From contig OX485803.1 in assembly GCA_950295325.1 (NCBI GenBank), positions 52,777,554-52,841,553 of the forward strand: a DNA stretch of 64,000 nucleotides. The letters are read 5' to 3'. Source of the stretch: Polytrichum commune. Taxonomy: Eukaryota; Streptophyta; Polytrichopsida; Polytrichales; Polytrichaceae. The position numbers and the translations under genes were made by a program. Under the pieces are notes generated by a model. The model did not search any database. It saw only the letters and a list, made by a program, of their open reading frames with translations, and had not been told where the DNA came from. Shown one piece after another: positions 46,609 through 58,605 of this stretch (position 1 is its first letter; every line of letters starts with the position of its first letter).

Positions 46609-49600
46609 ATGCAAGGTAGGACTCGCTCACAAAAACCAAGTTTGATAGTAGGACTAGAGAAATCTACTCGAAAGAGGCGGTCCTCTAAAATCAGTGATAG
46701 ATTAGAACAAGATAATGTTAGAATAGAGAGTTGTTTGAACGTCGAACCTAGGACTAGGTCAATCCTAGACACCTTAGAACTTGGAGCTCAACTTGAAGAG
46801 GAGATCACTCCCTCCAAATTGAGTGGTGAAACTTCTTCGGAAAATTACACACTTAGAGAAGAATTCCCGGTAGAAGTTGATAGGGGATTGTTGAATAGTT
46901 CACCGGTCACCATGGCCGAGGAACGGGGGATGGATCCACCACCCATACCCCCAATTCCGCCCATACCTCCTATACCTCCAATAGACCCATTGGTTAGGCC
47001 AAGAGGCCTACCAATTGTGGTTCCACAAAATTTAGCGGCGATGGATATGCCATCTCATCTCCCTAAATTTTATGGGACCAAGGATGAAGACCCCTCTCGG
47101 CACATGGAACGGTATATCGAACGGTTGGCTAGCTTCCTCATAACCGACCCGGGTTATTGGTTAGTGTGGTTTCCTACCACTCTAGAGGGGGAAGCCTATA
47201 AATGGTATCGGGATCATGCCGAGGGACATTTTAGGGGATGGGAACAATTACAAAAGGAGTTTCTTAACGAATTTAGGCCGGAAGTGGGTCAAAGTACCGC
47301 ATTAAGGGCATTGTCGTCATTGAAGCAAGGAAGGGAGGAAGAAATTTCGGCTTACATTAGGAGGTTTGATTTAGTGTGCACTAGATTTGTGGGTACCATG
47401 CTCAACGACGACACGCTAAAGCAATTTTTCATTCAAGGGTTTTTTAAGTCCGGAACTATTAGGGGTGTTCTAGAAAGGAATCCCTTGACCTTGGCGGATG
47501 CCAAGCGTGCGGCTAGAGATATTGAAAACTTGGATAAAGATCACGAAAGGCTATGGAGAAGGGAGGATGAATTGATCCCACAATTCATCCCCATACGCCC
47601 TAGGGTGGTAGCGGTAGAACCCGCTAAGTATGAGAACCAAATTCCATATGCCATTGTGGACACCGGTCCCCGACCTTTAGCGGTTAGGGAACCGGCACCT
47701 CTTTTGGCACTACCGGCCCCTAGAACGGATCCACACTTGGAGGAGGTTGAGAGAAGACTAGGTGCTAGCCAACTAGGATTCCAAGAGGCTATGATAAAAC
47801 AAATGCAAAGCCTCACGGATCAAATGTCATTAATGATCTGGAGTCAACAACCGGGGCCTCCACCCCCGGTTGAGTCGGGTAGGCATTCTTCCGGATTATG
47901 GTGTGTCCAATGTGGCCAACCGGGCCACACGCGTCAATTTTGTAGAAGTGGACAAAACCGTGACCAAAGAGGAAACGGTAACCCACCTCAACAAAATCAA
48001 CGAGGTCAAGCGCCACCTCACTATGGAAATGGAAGCAATAGAGGACCACAACCTAGAGGGCAAGGTGGCCAAAATTTAGAGAAGAAGGAATTTCATCCCT
48101 TTTGTGGAAGGTGGCACGCTCAAGGACAATGTTGGTCCGAAGGTCAAGAGTTTAATTGTAGCAATTGTGGAGGAAGTCATCCCTCGGATACGTGTCGCCA
48201 ACCGGACAAAATAATTAATGTCCCTTACCCGGTGGCTAATCCACAACAACAAGCAAGGGATAATATGCGAGGTGCTAGGCCACAAGGAGTACCGGCCAAT
48301 GAACTTAGGCCACCTAACTTATACTATGACCATAGTAATGCTAGGCAAACTTTTCATCCACCGGCGGGCTTGCAAACTACAACCGGTTACATTCCAATAC
48401 AAAATAGACAAGGAGTTCCACCTAATGGTAGTAACGGGAGACAAGCGCCTCCAACGGATCCGGGACCATCTAACTCCCAAGATGTTAGGTTCATGGATGG
48501 AGTGTTGGAGGCCACATGTGATGACATGCTTCCTCTCCCAACGAGAATTGGAGAGGAGCAAAGTCAATGGCCTCCTCACACCAATGCTATTACATATGAG
48601 TTAGTGAAGGGTAAGGGTGTGGTTGAAGAAGCACCTGCACTAGCGGTAACTACTAGGGCTAGGAGAGGGGATGCCCCGTTGGAGGTAGGAATAGGAGAGC
48701 AAGGAAATTACTCTTCGGATGAAGAGATTAATCTCTCCGAGTTGGATAGGGTAGCTAGAAGAGCTACTAAGGATGTGGAGAGGGAAAATATAATTTTACA
48801 AGATAGGGAGAGGACTAATGCGGTACATGACTTGGATAATAGCGATGTGGGTGAATGGGAAGGACCGGGGGTTCCCGTAGACGAATTCGACGTAGTGGGT
48901 AATTCTAAGGTGGAAAGATCTACCGGGTACGACTTGTGGGCGGACCTTAGTACACTCAAGGCGGATATTACTTTCGGCCAACTATTGGAAATTTCACCCA
49001 CGGCAAGGAAAACATTAAAGGAGGGAATGCCGGTACACAAGAGGATGAGGAAGGTGAAAGCTAAAATAGCCGCTAGGATCCAATCACAAGGTGGAAGAGA
49101 CGTGAAAGCTATAGAAATAGAAGTTGTTATAGTAGATAAGGTGGTTCCTAATGTGCTAGTCGACGGAGGGAGTAGTCTAAATATACTACCGGAGGATACT
49201 ATGAAAAAATTGGGACTTGGACTCACGGGGCCTTCACCTTTGGTCATAAATATGGCAAATCAAAGTTCGACTACGCCTTTGGGGATGATCAAGGATTGTA
49301 GAATGACTACGGGAGGTGAGCAGTACTTGGTCACCTTCCATGTCATTAAAATGCACTCCAACAAGGACACCTTCCCCATTTTGCTAGGTAGGCCTTGGTT
49401 GCGGATGGCGAATGCTATGGTCAATTGGGGTGGACCTAAACCATCCATCACTTATGGTCCGGAGGGTAATAGGGTCATAGTGTCCATTGGTTCATTAGAA
49501 GGATGGATGAAGAAGGAGATGTATTTGCCATTGGAGAAGGAAATTGATGACTTAAACGAGAATGAGATTGGCAAAACATTGGTGGGAGTCGTCCATCCCG

Positions 49601-51786
49601 AAGGTCAAAGGGTTGTTATAGATTCGGGCTCGGGAAGTCTAGGTCCTAATTTTTACAATTATGGGGATAATGGGGATTATGCCCAATGGCTAAGGGAGTA
49701 CCCCGAGTCCGAGGTTGATGTAATGGTTACATTTCACCAAGTAGGCTTAGGGAGTGAATTTCCTAGTGTTAGTTTAGGAGAGGGCTCATTGTTGGAGCCA
49801 TGTGAGGTGCTCACCGAGGAAGAGTGGGTTAGCGGTGGGTTAACACCTTGGGTAGATGACGTGGAAGAGGGTGAGGTTAGTTTAATTCATGTAGATGGGA
49901 CTCAAGAGGAGGATGTGATTATTGAGTCATCGAAATTGGAGGAGCCTTTACATTTCAAGACCACGTCTACGGGGATAGTTGTAGGTCAAGATGTGAAAGA
50001 TTACCCCAATGTGCCTTCCGATTGGTATCGGAACAAAGAGGAACAAGCACATGTGTCGGAAGCGGATTGGCGGTACGTGGATGTGAAATTAAAGAATGGA
50101 AAAACCCGACAAATGAAGATGGGCTCCAAATTGGGGGAGAAAGAGGTTAGGGAGTATAGCAATTTGGTGGATGAGTTTAGTGATACTTTTGCATGGTCCT
50201 ACGATGAGCTTAAGGGAATTCCTAGGGAAATGGTAGAGCACCGGATTCCTTTAATTCCGGGGGCGAGGCCAATTAGACAAAAGGAGAGGAGGATGAATCC
50301 TCAATTGCAATTGTTGGTGAAAGCGGAATTGGAAAGGTTATTGAAGGCCGGGTTTATCAAGCCGGTGGAAATCACGGATTGGGTTTCTCCTATGGTCTTA
50401 GTAAAGAAAAAAAATGGGAAATTAAGGGTTTGTGTCGACTATAGGAAATTGAATTCGTGCACACAAAAGGATCACTTCCCCTTACCTTTTATCACCTTGT
50501 TGCTTGAGGAGGTTGGAGGTCATTCGCGATATACCTTTATGGATGGGTATGCGGGTTATAATCAAATTTCCATAGCCCTCCAAGATATCCATAAAACGGC
50601 TTTTACTACACCTTGGGGTACTTTTGTGTGGGTAGTGATGCCATTTGGGTTATGTACTGCCCCGGCTACTTTCCAACGATTAGTAATGTATATCTTCACC
50701 GACTTGTTGTTCAAATCCATGACCGTCTTTGTGGACGATTTTAGCACACAAAGTAATGTGGATGATCACCTACATTGTGTTAGGGAGGCATTGGTTAGGT
50801 GTAGGAAGATGAGGTTAGCATTGAACCCGGATAAGACATTTTTGGGAGTGAATAAGGGAGTGTTGTTGGGTTATGTTGTTAGTGAGAAAGGTAGAGAACC
50901 CGATCCGGATAAGATTGCGGCCATAAGCGACTTGGCAACTCCAACCAATTCCAAGGGGATCTCTAAGTTGTTAGGACATGTGGGATGGTACCGGGAACTT
51001 ATTCCTAATTTTTCAAAGATAGCGGTGCCCATTACCCATTTGCTCAAAAAGGATGTCAAATTCGAGTGGACGGATGCTTGTCAAAAAGCCTTTGAGGAAT
51101 TGCGGGATAGGTTGAACACCTATCCGGTGTTGATACCACCCAATTGGGGTAAACCTTTTCACGTCTATTGTGATGCTAGTAATGTGGCAATAGGGAGTGC
51201 GCTTTGTCAAGCAACGGGAGAAAAAGAGAAGGATCAACCTATAGCTTATGCGAGTAAGCAATTGACCCCCGCCGAAAGAAACTACTCTACAACGGAGAGG
51301 GAGTGCCTAGCCATGGTGTTTTCCGTTAAAAAGTTTAGACATTACCTCATGTGCAACCCGGTTGTATTTTTTGTTGACCACATGGCTATCAAGTATCTAA
51401 TTAACAAGGCGGAGTTAAGTGGTAGGTTAGCTAGGTGGGTTTTGTTATTAGAAGAATTCGACTACACGGTGGAATATAAACCGGGTCGTATGCATTTACA
51501 AGCGGACCACTTGTCTAGGTTGTCGGAGGAGATAGGAAAAAATCCGGTAAATGATATGTTAGTAGATGATAGCCTCTTTGTGGTCACTTCTACACCGGAG
51601 TGGTATGCGGGCATAGTGGAATTTCTAACAACCCACAAGTTGCCCAAAGAGTGGACAAAAGAAGAGAGAAGGAAGGTGAGGGTAAATAGTAGGCAATTTG
51701 TTGTAGTGGGCCATAGGTTGTTTAAAAGGGGGTCCGATGGTATTTTACGACGATGCGTGTCAAAAACGGAGGTTGAAGCGATTTTA
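46609..51786 (+). mobile_element. gag-pol reading frame of the left arm and centre (fossil part)
   Basis: One open frame encodes gag and pol together. In order: a proline-rich PPIP repeat at about residues 110-125, a capsid-type gag domain at about 150-310, CCHC knuckles CVQCGQPGHTRQFC at about 433-446 and CSNCGGSHPSDTC, an aspartic protease with VLVDGGSSLNI at about 855, reverse transcriptase with FVDDF at about 1375, and RNase H with the YCDASN motif. Fused gag-pol frames are usual in several plant gypsy lineages. The frame reaches the edge of the single-copy centre, where the mirrored arm begins. Confidence 0.88.
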
Positions 51787-54682
51787 ATCCTTCTAATGAA
51801 CCAATGGACACTATGACCCTATTACCCTCCGGACCATAAGTGATGGATGGTTTAGGTCCACCCCAATTGACCATAGCATTCGCCATCCGCAACCAAGGCC
51901 TACCTAGCAAAATGGGGAAGGTGTCCTTGTTGGAGTGCATTTTAATGACATGGAAGGTGACCAAGTACTGCTCACCTCCCGTAGTCATTCTACAATCCTT
52001 GATCATCCCCAAAGGCGTAGTCGAACTTTGATTTGCCATATTTATGACCAAAGGTGAAGGCCCCGTGAGTCCAAGTCCCAATTTTTTCATAGTATCCTCC
52101 GGTAGTATATTTAGACTACTCCCTCCGTCGACTAGCACATTAGGAACCACCTTATCTACTATAACAACTTCTATTTCTATAGCTTTCACGTCTCTTCCAC
52201 CTTGTGATTGGATCCTAGCGGCTATTTTAGCTTTCACCTTCCTCATCCTCTTGTGTACCGGCATTCCCTCCTTTAATGTTTTCCTTGCCGTGGGTGAAAT
52301 TTCCAATAGTTGGCCGAAAGTAATATCCGCCTTGAGTGTACTAAGGTCCGCCCACAAGTCGTACCCGGTAGATCTTTCCACCTTAGAATTACCCACTACG
52401 TCGAATTCGTCTACGGGAACCCCCGGTCCTTCCCATTCACCCACATCGCTATTATCCAAGTCATGTACCGCATTAGTCCTCTCCCTATCTTGTAAAATTA
52501 TATTTTCCCTCTCCACATCCTTAGTAGCTCTTCTAGCTACCCTATCCAACTCGGAGAGATTAATCTCTTCATCCGAAGAGTAATTTCCTTGCTCTCCTAT
52601 TCCTACCTCCAACGGGGCATCCCCTCTCCTAGCCCTAGTAGTTACCGCTAGTGCAGGTGCTTCTTCAACCACACCCTTACCCTTCACTAACTCATATGTA
52701 ATAGCATTGGTGTGAGGAGGCCATTGACTTTGCTCCTCTCCAATTCTCGTTGGGAGAGGAAGCATGTCATCACATGTGGCCTCCAACACTCCATCCATGA
52801 ACCTAACATCTTGGGAGTTAGATGGTCCCGGATCCGTTGGAGGCGCTTGTCTCCCGTTACTACCATTAGGTGGAACTCCTTGTCTATTTTGTATTGGAAT
52901 GTAACCGGTTGTAGTTTGCAAGCCCGCCGGTGGATGAAAAGTTTGCCTAGCATTACTATGGTCATAGTATAAGTTAGGTGGCCTAAGTTCATTGGCCGGT
53001 ACTCCTTGTGGCCTAGCACCTCGCATATTATCCCTTGCTTGTTGTTGTGGATTAGCCACCGGGTAAGGGACATTAATTATTTTGTCCGGTTGGCGACACG
53101 TATCCGAGGGATGACTTCCTCCACAATTGCTACAATTAAACTCTTGACCTTCGGACCAACATTGTCCTTGAGCGTGCCACCTTCCACAAAAGGGATGAAA
53201 TTCCTTCTTCTCTAAATTTTGGCCACCTTGCCCTCTAGGTTGTGGTCCTCTATTGCTTCCATTTCCATAGTGAGGTGGCGCTTGACCTCGTTGATTTTGT
53301 TGAGGTGGGTTACCGTTTCCTCTTTGGTCACGGTTTTGTCCACTTCTACAAAATTGACGCGTGTGGCCCGGTTGGCCACATTGGACACACCATAATCCGG
53401 AAGAATGCCTACCCGACTCAACCGGGGGTGGAGGCCCCGGTTGTTGACTCCAGATCATTAATGACATTTGATCCGTGAGGCTTTGCATTTGTTTTATCAT
53501 AGCCTCTTGGAATCCTAGTTGGCTAGCACCTAGTCTTCTCTCAACCTCCTCCAAGTGTGGATCCGTTCTAGGGGCCGGTAGTGCCAAAAGAGGTGCCGGT
53601 TCCCTAACCGCTAAAGGTCGGGGACCGGTGTCCACAATGGCATATGGAATTTGGTTCTCATACTTAGCGGGTTCTACCGCTACCACCCTAGGGCGTATGG
53701 GGATGAATTGTGGGATCAATTCATCCTCCCTTCTCCATAGCCTTTCGTGATCTTTATCCAAGTTTTCAATATCTCTAGCCGCACGCTTGGCATCCGCCAA
53801 GGTCAAGGGATTCCTTTCTAGAACACCCCTAATAGTTCCGGACTTAAAAAACCCTTGAATGAAAAATTGCTTTAGCGTGTCGTCGTTGAGCATGGTACCC
53901 ACAAATCTAGTGCACACTAAATCAAACCTCCTAATGTAAGCCGAAATTTCTTCCTCCCTTCCTTGCTTCAATGACGACAATGCCCTTAATGCGGTACTTT
54001 GACCCACTTCCGGCCTAAATTCGTTAAGAAACTCCTTTTGTAATTGTTCCCATCCCCTAAAATGTCCCTCGGCATGATCCCGATACCATTTATAGGCTTC
54101 CCCCTCTAGAGTGGTAGGAAACCACACTAACCAATAACCCGGGTCGGTTATGAGGAAGCTAGCCAACCGTTCGATATACCGTTCCATGTGCCGAGAGGGG
54201 TCCTCATCCTTGGTCCCATAAAATTTAGGGAGATGAGATGGCATATCCATCGCCGCTAAATTTTGTGGAACCACAATTGGTAGGCCTCTTGGCCTAACCA
54301 ATGGGTCTATTGGAGGTATAGGAGGTATGGGCGGAATTGGGGGTATGGGTGGTGGATCCATCCCCCGTTCCTCGGCCATGGTGACCGGTGAACTATTCAA
54401 CAATCCCCTATCAACTTCTACCGGGAATTCTTCTCTAAGTGTGTAATTTTCCGAAGAAGTTTCACCACTCAATTTGGAGGGAGTGATCTCCTCTTCAAGT
54501 TGAGCTCCAAGTTCTAAGGTGTCTAGGATTGACCTAGTCCTAGGTTCGACGTTCAAACAACTCTCTATTCTAACATTATCTTGTTCTAATCTATCACTGA
54601 TTTTAGAGGACCGCCTCTTTCGAGTAGATTTCTCTAGTCCTACTATCAAACTTGGTTTTTGTGAGCGAGTCCTACCTTGCAT
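51787..54682 (-). mobile_element. Mirrored gag-protease frame, right arm (fossil part)
   Basis: The minus-strand frame from 54682 repeats the left-arm gag, knuckles and protease residue for residue. It belongs to the second arm of the palindrome and is not an independent gene. Confidence 0.9.
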
Positions 54683-55591
54683 TCCATAAGAATCGATCGA
54701 CCCTCACTTGACCACACATAATCCTAGCAATTCCCCTCTTAATATTTTCACTTGTCTTGGTGTGGTTATAATTTTTTTAGGAGGTGAGGAAAAGAACCTG
54801 CAAGCCCACTTAGGTGAAAGAATCCCAATAGGGGATAGGCATGTTCATGTTAATTTTTTGGTTAAGTCGGAGCATCACCTCCGCACCTTTCCGCAAATTA
54901 ACACTCACCACAATACCGATTGTGAGGGGGTGACCTTCCGAGTAGATTATGTTAAAAGTCGAGGCTTCACCCTTCAACTTCTCACACCATCCACAATTCG
55001 GGAATTACCCTCTACAACGGATAACAACAATCACGAGTACAAAAGACATTCCTTAATTAGTTAATGAGTTCACTTTGAAGAAATAAACATACCTTGAGCA
55101 ATCGCATCCCCCTGTGAGTTAGCACTCCCCTCAATCGTGACTCAATGTAACAACACCATAAACTTTGTGAAATATTAATTTAATCTAGAGCATGAAATGA
55201 CAACTCCCAAAACTTTGAGACTCACCCCGAGGTGAGTGTCAAAGTTCAATGTCCTAAGGTGAATTTACCCTCTAATGTTTTAATGAGCTACTCGGTTATA
55301 GGTTCCTTTTAAGTTCTTAGCAAATCCCCAAAAAGGTTGAGGACGTACCTTCGCCGCGCTCCTTCCTCAAAAATGAATTTGCGTAATTGACAATGCAATT
55401 CATTCCAAGGAATAGTTGAAATACAATGAATTCAAATGTAACCCAAAGAGAGAATACTTACCGAGTTTCGGGTGCTCCTTCCCTTCTCTCAAGTTTGTGT
55501 CTCCAATTTTTCCTAGTTGCCTCCAAGTCTCCTAGTCGCCTCCAAGTCTTGTAACTACCTTCCGCTTCGCTCCCGGCGGACGCACCAATTA

Positions 55592-57435
55592 TGTGAGGCC
55601 AAACCCCCCACCCTTAAGCGTCCGTAGTCCGAGTAGTGGGTTTGGGCTCACATTCCTCCGCGGTATTGGATTTGGACTTGGATGAGTCCATAGTGCAAGG
55701 TTCACCCTTCAAGTGGTCTTGGATTTAATTGGTGTCTCCATACCGTACATAAGCCTTTAAGTATTAAGAAATACTTATGTGACTTATGTCAATCTCTCCC
55801 TCGCACCTTTGGTCTTTGCTTCCTTTGTCTTGCCATCGCGAGAGTGCTCCACATTCTCCATTAATTTGTGCACGTGGTTTATTTTTAAAGAGAGGATGCA
55901 AGTGTTAAAAAAACACTATTCTCTATAGTCAATCTCAAATACATTTACTTGTGAAAGCCACACATAACACTAACTAGCATAATGTAACTAACTATTTGTC
56001 TATGAGCTAATTAGGTAGGCTATCTACTAAGCTCCTTCATGAACCCATCTCTTTACTTTCTAATTACATAAACCTAGCTCCTTCATAAACCCAGCTCCTT
56101 CATAAACCCAGCTCCTTAGCTTCTAACTAAACAAACCCAGGTCCTTCATAAACCCAGCTCTTTACTTTCTAACTAAACAAACCCAGCTCCTTCATAAACC
56201 CAGCTCCTTCATGAACCCACAACTTTGTAGTTGTAATCCCCAACTACCTCACTAATTATTCAAGCCCTTAACTAATCTTCCTACCTAATTTCCCTAATTC
56301 TACTAACAACCCCTTTCTAATCACACAATTCTTCTCTAATCCTAAAATCCTAAAATCCTAGAGAGGAGAGGGGGAGAGAGAATTTCCTAACTTCACTAAG
56401 ACTAACTAATCCACACAAGTATATTTTTGCACTCATCACAACATCAAGTGCTCAACTCTTAAACATGGAACTTGCAACCACGTGTATTCAAAACATGAAC
56501 TTTAAGTACCACAAATTGGAATCATGAATTAACTTTAAAATCCTTCACGTCAACACTAATTCTACCAAGAGGTCAAGCCCTCTTCAAGGCTAACAAGCCT
56601 TGGCTCTCAAACTAAAAACTAAGCACACACATGTGCTCCAATATGGCTTCCCACACCCACACTTATAACTCGTGGGGTGCCTTGGAGCACAAAAGAAAGA
56701 GAGGATGAGTGAGGGAAGAATGAGGGATTATATAGTAAGCTTGAGGGGGTGAGCACCCTCAAGGCTCACGATAAGCCCTTGAGATTTCCTCCTACTTAGT
56801 AGGCGCCAATCCTATCTTCTAAGCCTTCCTCCCTCAAATGATCAACAAGGATCCTAATTCGAACATTTAACTAGCCTTGGCTTTCTACCTACCACACTTT
56901 ACCAAACTTGGGATGCTTCAACCCAAACTTAGCCTCCTTCGCTTTCCGCCGCCATAACTTTCTCCCCTTACTTTCCCAAATCGTCGCTCACCACTTAATT
57001 CAAACCACGATGCTTAACTCGTGATTTGATTGGTGCTTTGAGAATTTGCTTATCCTCCACCTTGCATTCTTCCTTGGGCCTTCCCCATTAAGTGGCCATG
57101 ATGAGGTGGTCCACTTGTGCGCTCCATGTGATCCTCCATTCATCCCAATTCGAATGCACTTGCCTCTTGAGTCACTTTGGTTGTCTCCATCCATTTGTAC
57201 TAGCCTACTCACTAACTACTCAATCCAAGTTCTCCTTACCTATCCTCATTCACTCAAATCCTTCCGAAGGTAAAAACACAATAACAACTCACATCCTAGC
57301 CTCTTACAACATGGTACTTCTAAGACTAACATTTCACTCTTTTTATATTTTTGTGAAGTAACATGCTACTTCAAAGTGCATCAACTAACATTTCAGGGGT
57401 CTAAGACTAAATGTGGGCACCCTTTTGGGCTCACA
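55592..57435 (-). repeat. Outer LTR, right arm (1,844 bp, inverted)
   Basis: Exact mirror of 43856-45699. The outward terminus, read from the right on the minus strand, is again TGTGAGCCCA, so both ends of the insertion are the same LTR end. Its minisatellite lies at 56029-56219 and its TATA-like site near 56726-56735. Confidence 0.88.
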
Positions 57436-57440
57436 GCTGT
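57436..57440 (+). repeat. Target-site duplication GCTGT, right copy
   Basis: Directly adjoins the right outer LTR terminus (...GGGCTCACA|GCTGT). Outside these five bases the two flanks are unrelated to each other, so the mirror symmetry stops exactly at the insertion boundary. Confidence 0.9.
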
Positions 57441-58042
57441 ACTGCCGGAGCGAAAGTTGCAGCTGTAACCAGGCCACAGCTGCGGTGAAAGTACATTGCT
57501 GCTGCTACTCGGACTCTAAACCCAGATCGGCGACCTGTGGTGTGTGCCTACAGAGAAGCTGCAAGCAAACACAAGCAGCTGCTGGAGTGCTGGAGCAACT
57601 ACTTGGAGCTATTGAAGGTGCACCAGAAATTCGAGCTGCTGAAAGGGTATTGGGCAACGAAATCCCATCCCAAGTAGGAGGGAGTTCGAGGTGCTGCGAA
57701 GGAGAGGAGCAACCCCAACAAAATACTGCCCGAGCTAAACCAGGTATCACTCAAAACCCCCACTTAGATAGGCACTTAGACACATAGAGAACACACACAC
57801 AAACGAAACAAACTAAAATCACAGTAGATACACACTTAATCAATTAGAAACACACACACACATTAGTTAACTAGGCACTTAGCTTCTTTTTGCTCCCTAA
57901 AAGTAGAAGTAGTTTTGCTGCCCTTCATCCGCTTGGTAAATTTACACGTTAATTTGTTTTCTCATTACTTGCACATAGGCACACACATAGTCTTAGACAC
58001 ATCATAGCATTGATAGGTTTGTTAGGATAGTAAGCAAAATGA

Positions 58043-58060
58043 AGGTTGCATATGCAACCT
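58043..58060. repeat. Perfect 18-bp palindrome
   Basis: AGGTTGCATATGCAACCT is its own reverse complement. It lies 15 bp from a second perfect palindrome. Confidence 0.9.
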
Positions 58061-58075
58061 ACCTTGTTATCATTA

Positions 58076-58095
58076 TGTGGCTAGTACTAGCCACA
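58076..58095. repeat. Perfect 20-bp palindrome
   Basis: TGTGGCTAGTACTAGCCACA is its own reverse complement. It could be a dimer-binding site or a hairpin in the LINE RNA; the function is unknown. Confidence 0.9.
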
Positions 58096-58605
58096 CCATG
58101 CTGGATATACTCTCATAGTGTCAACTCTCACACCACATGGGAATGCCTTACAAACTCTTGCTTTAAAAACACATATAAGAACGTCATAAAACCAAAGGTA
58201 TGGTATAACAACCTTAATGTTCATATCATAAATGAATGTTCCATTAGAAATAATGGATCCGTGGTAGTAACGGTAGATGCTTGTGCTTTTAGTTATACTT
58301 GCCTCAAATGCTTAGGAGATGTATGGAATGGTAGAGTTGTGACAAATCATAATCTACATAAGAGCACTTACAACCAATTTGTAAATACTAATATGAAGAT
58401 TCATATGAATAGGAAAAGGTGTTATAGGATGAATGCAAGTAGTACTCATATGATGTTAGAACATGCAAATCACTTCTTCTTTCACTCTCAATTCCTAGGA
58501 GGCCCACAACTTAATTTGTGGAAAGGAATTAGAGGAAAGAAAATAAGAAGTATACCTCATTCAAAACTAAAGTACAAAACGTTTGTTTGCTTTGCTTATA
58601 TCAGA

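Larger units (their letters stand above)
43856..57435. mobile_element. Palindromic Ty3/gypsy LTR-retrotransposon fossil (13,580 bp)
   Basis: Two arms, 43856-49504 (+) and 51787-57435 (-), are mirror images with position x pairing with 101291-x. The two 986- and 1735-residue reading frames share the same gag, and every stretch I compared base by base was identical. A 2,282-bp single-copy centre (49505-51786) carries reverse transcriptase and RNase H. Each arm has an LTR, a primer-binding site, leader, gag and protease. Both outer boundaries are the same LTR end (TGTGAGCCCA), with GCTGT duplicated outside. Reverse-transcriptase and RNase H motifs (VFVDDF, YCDASN, NYSTTERECLA) resemble non-chromoviral plant gypsy elements. 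As a copy it is broken by one gross rearrangement. Arm identity points to a very recent insertion. The parent's left-right LTR order is not present. Confidence 0.93.
57441..58605 (+). mobile_element. LINE leader resumed, with an in-frame extension before ORF1
   Basis: GC-rich leader continues to about 57.75 kb, followed by an A/C-rich part with short (CA)n runs. An open frame in phase with ORF1 begins at ATG 58039, but its first 189 codons show no domain and start over two perfect palindromes. I prefer the later ATG at 58606. Confidence 0.5.

Noticed and set aside
51722-55064. Reading frames on both strands of the right arm as separate genes
   Set aside because: They are exact mirror copies of frames in the left arm, most of them antisense shadows of gag.
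57413-57787. 124-residue frame at the right insertion boundary
   Set aside because: It begins inside the LTR terminus and crosses the target duplication, so it cannot be an ancestral gene.
43500-57800. Palindrome as a sequencing or assembly artefact (hairpin read)
   Set aside because: An unsplit hairpin read would mirror the flanking DNA too. Here symmetry stops exactly at LTR termini, with a 5-bp target duplication outside. Long-read confirmation is still worthwhile.
58039-58605. Signal-peptide-bearing secreted protein at the start of LINE ORF1
   Set aside because: The hydrophobic start (LVIIMWLVLATPCW) falls on two DNA palindromes, and the better start context and likely ORF1 begin at 58606.
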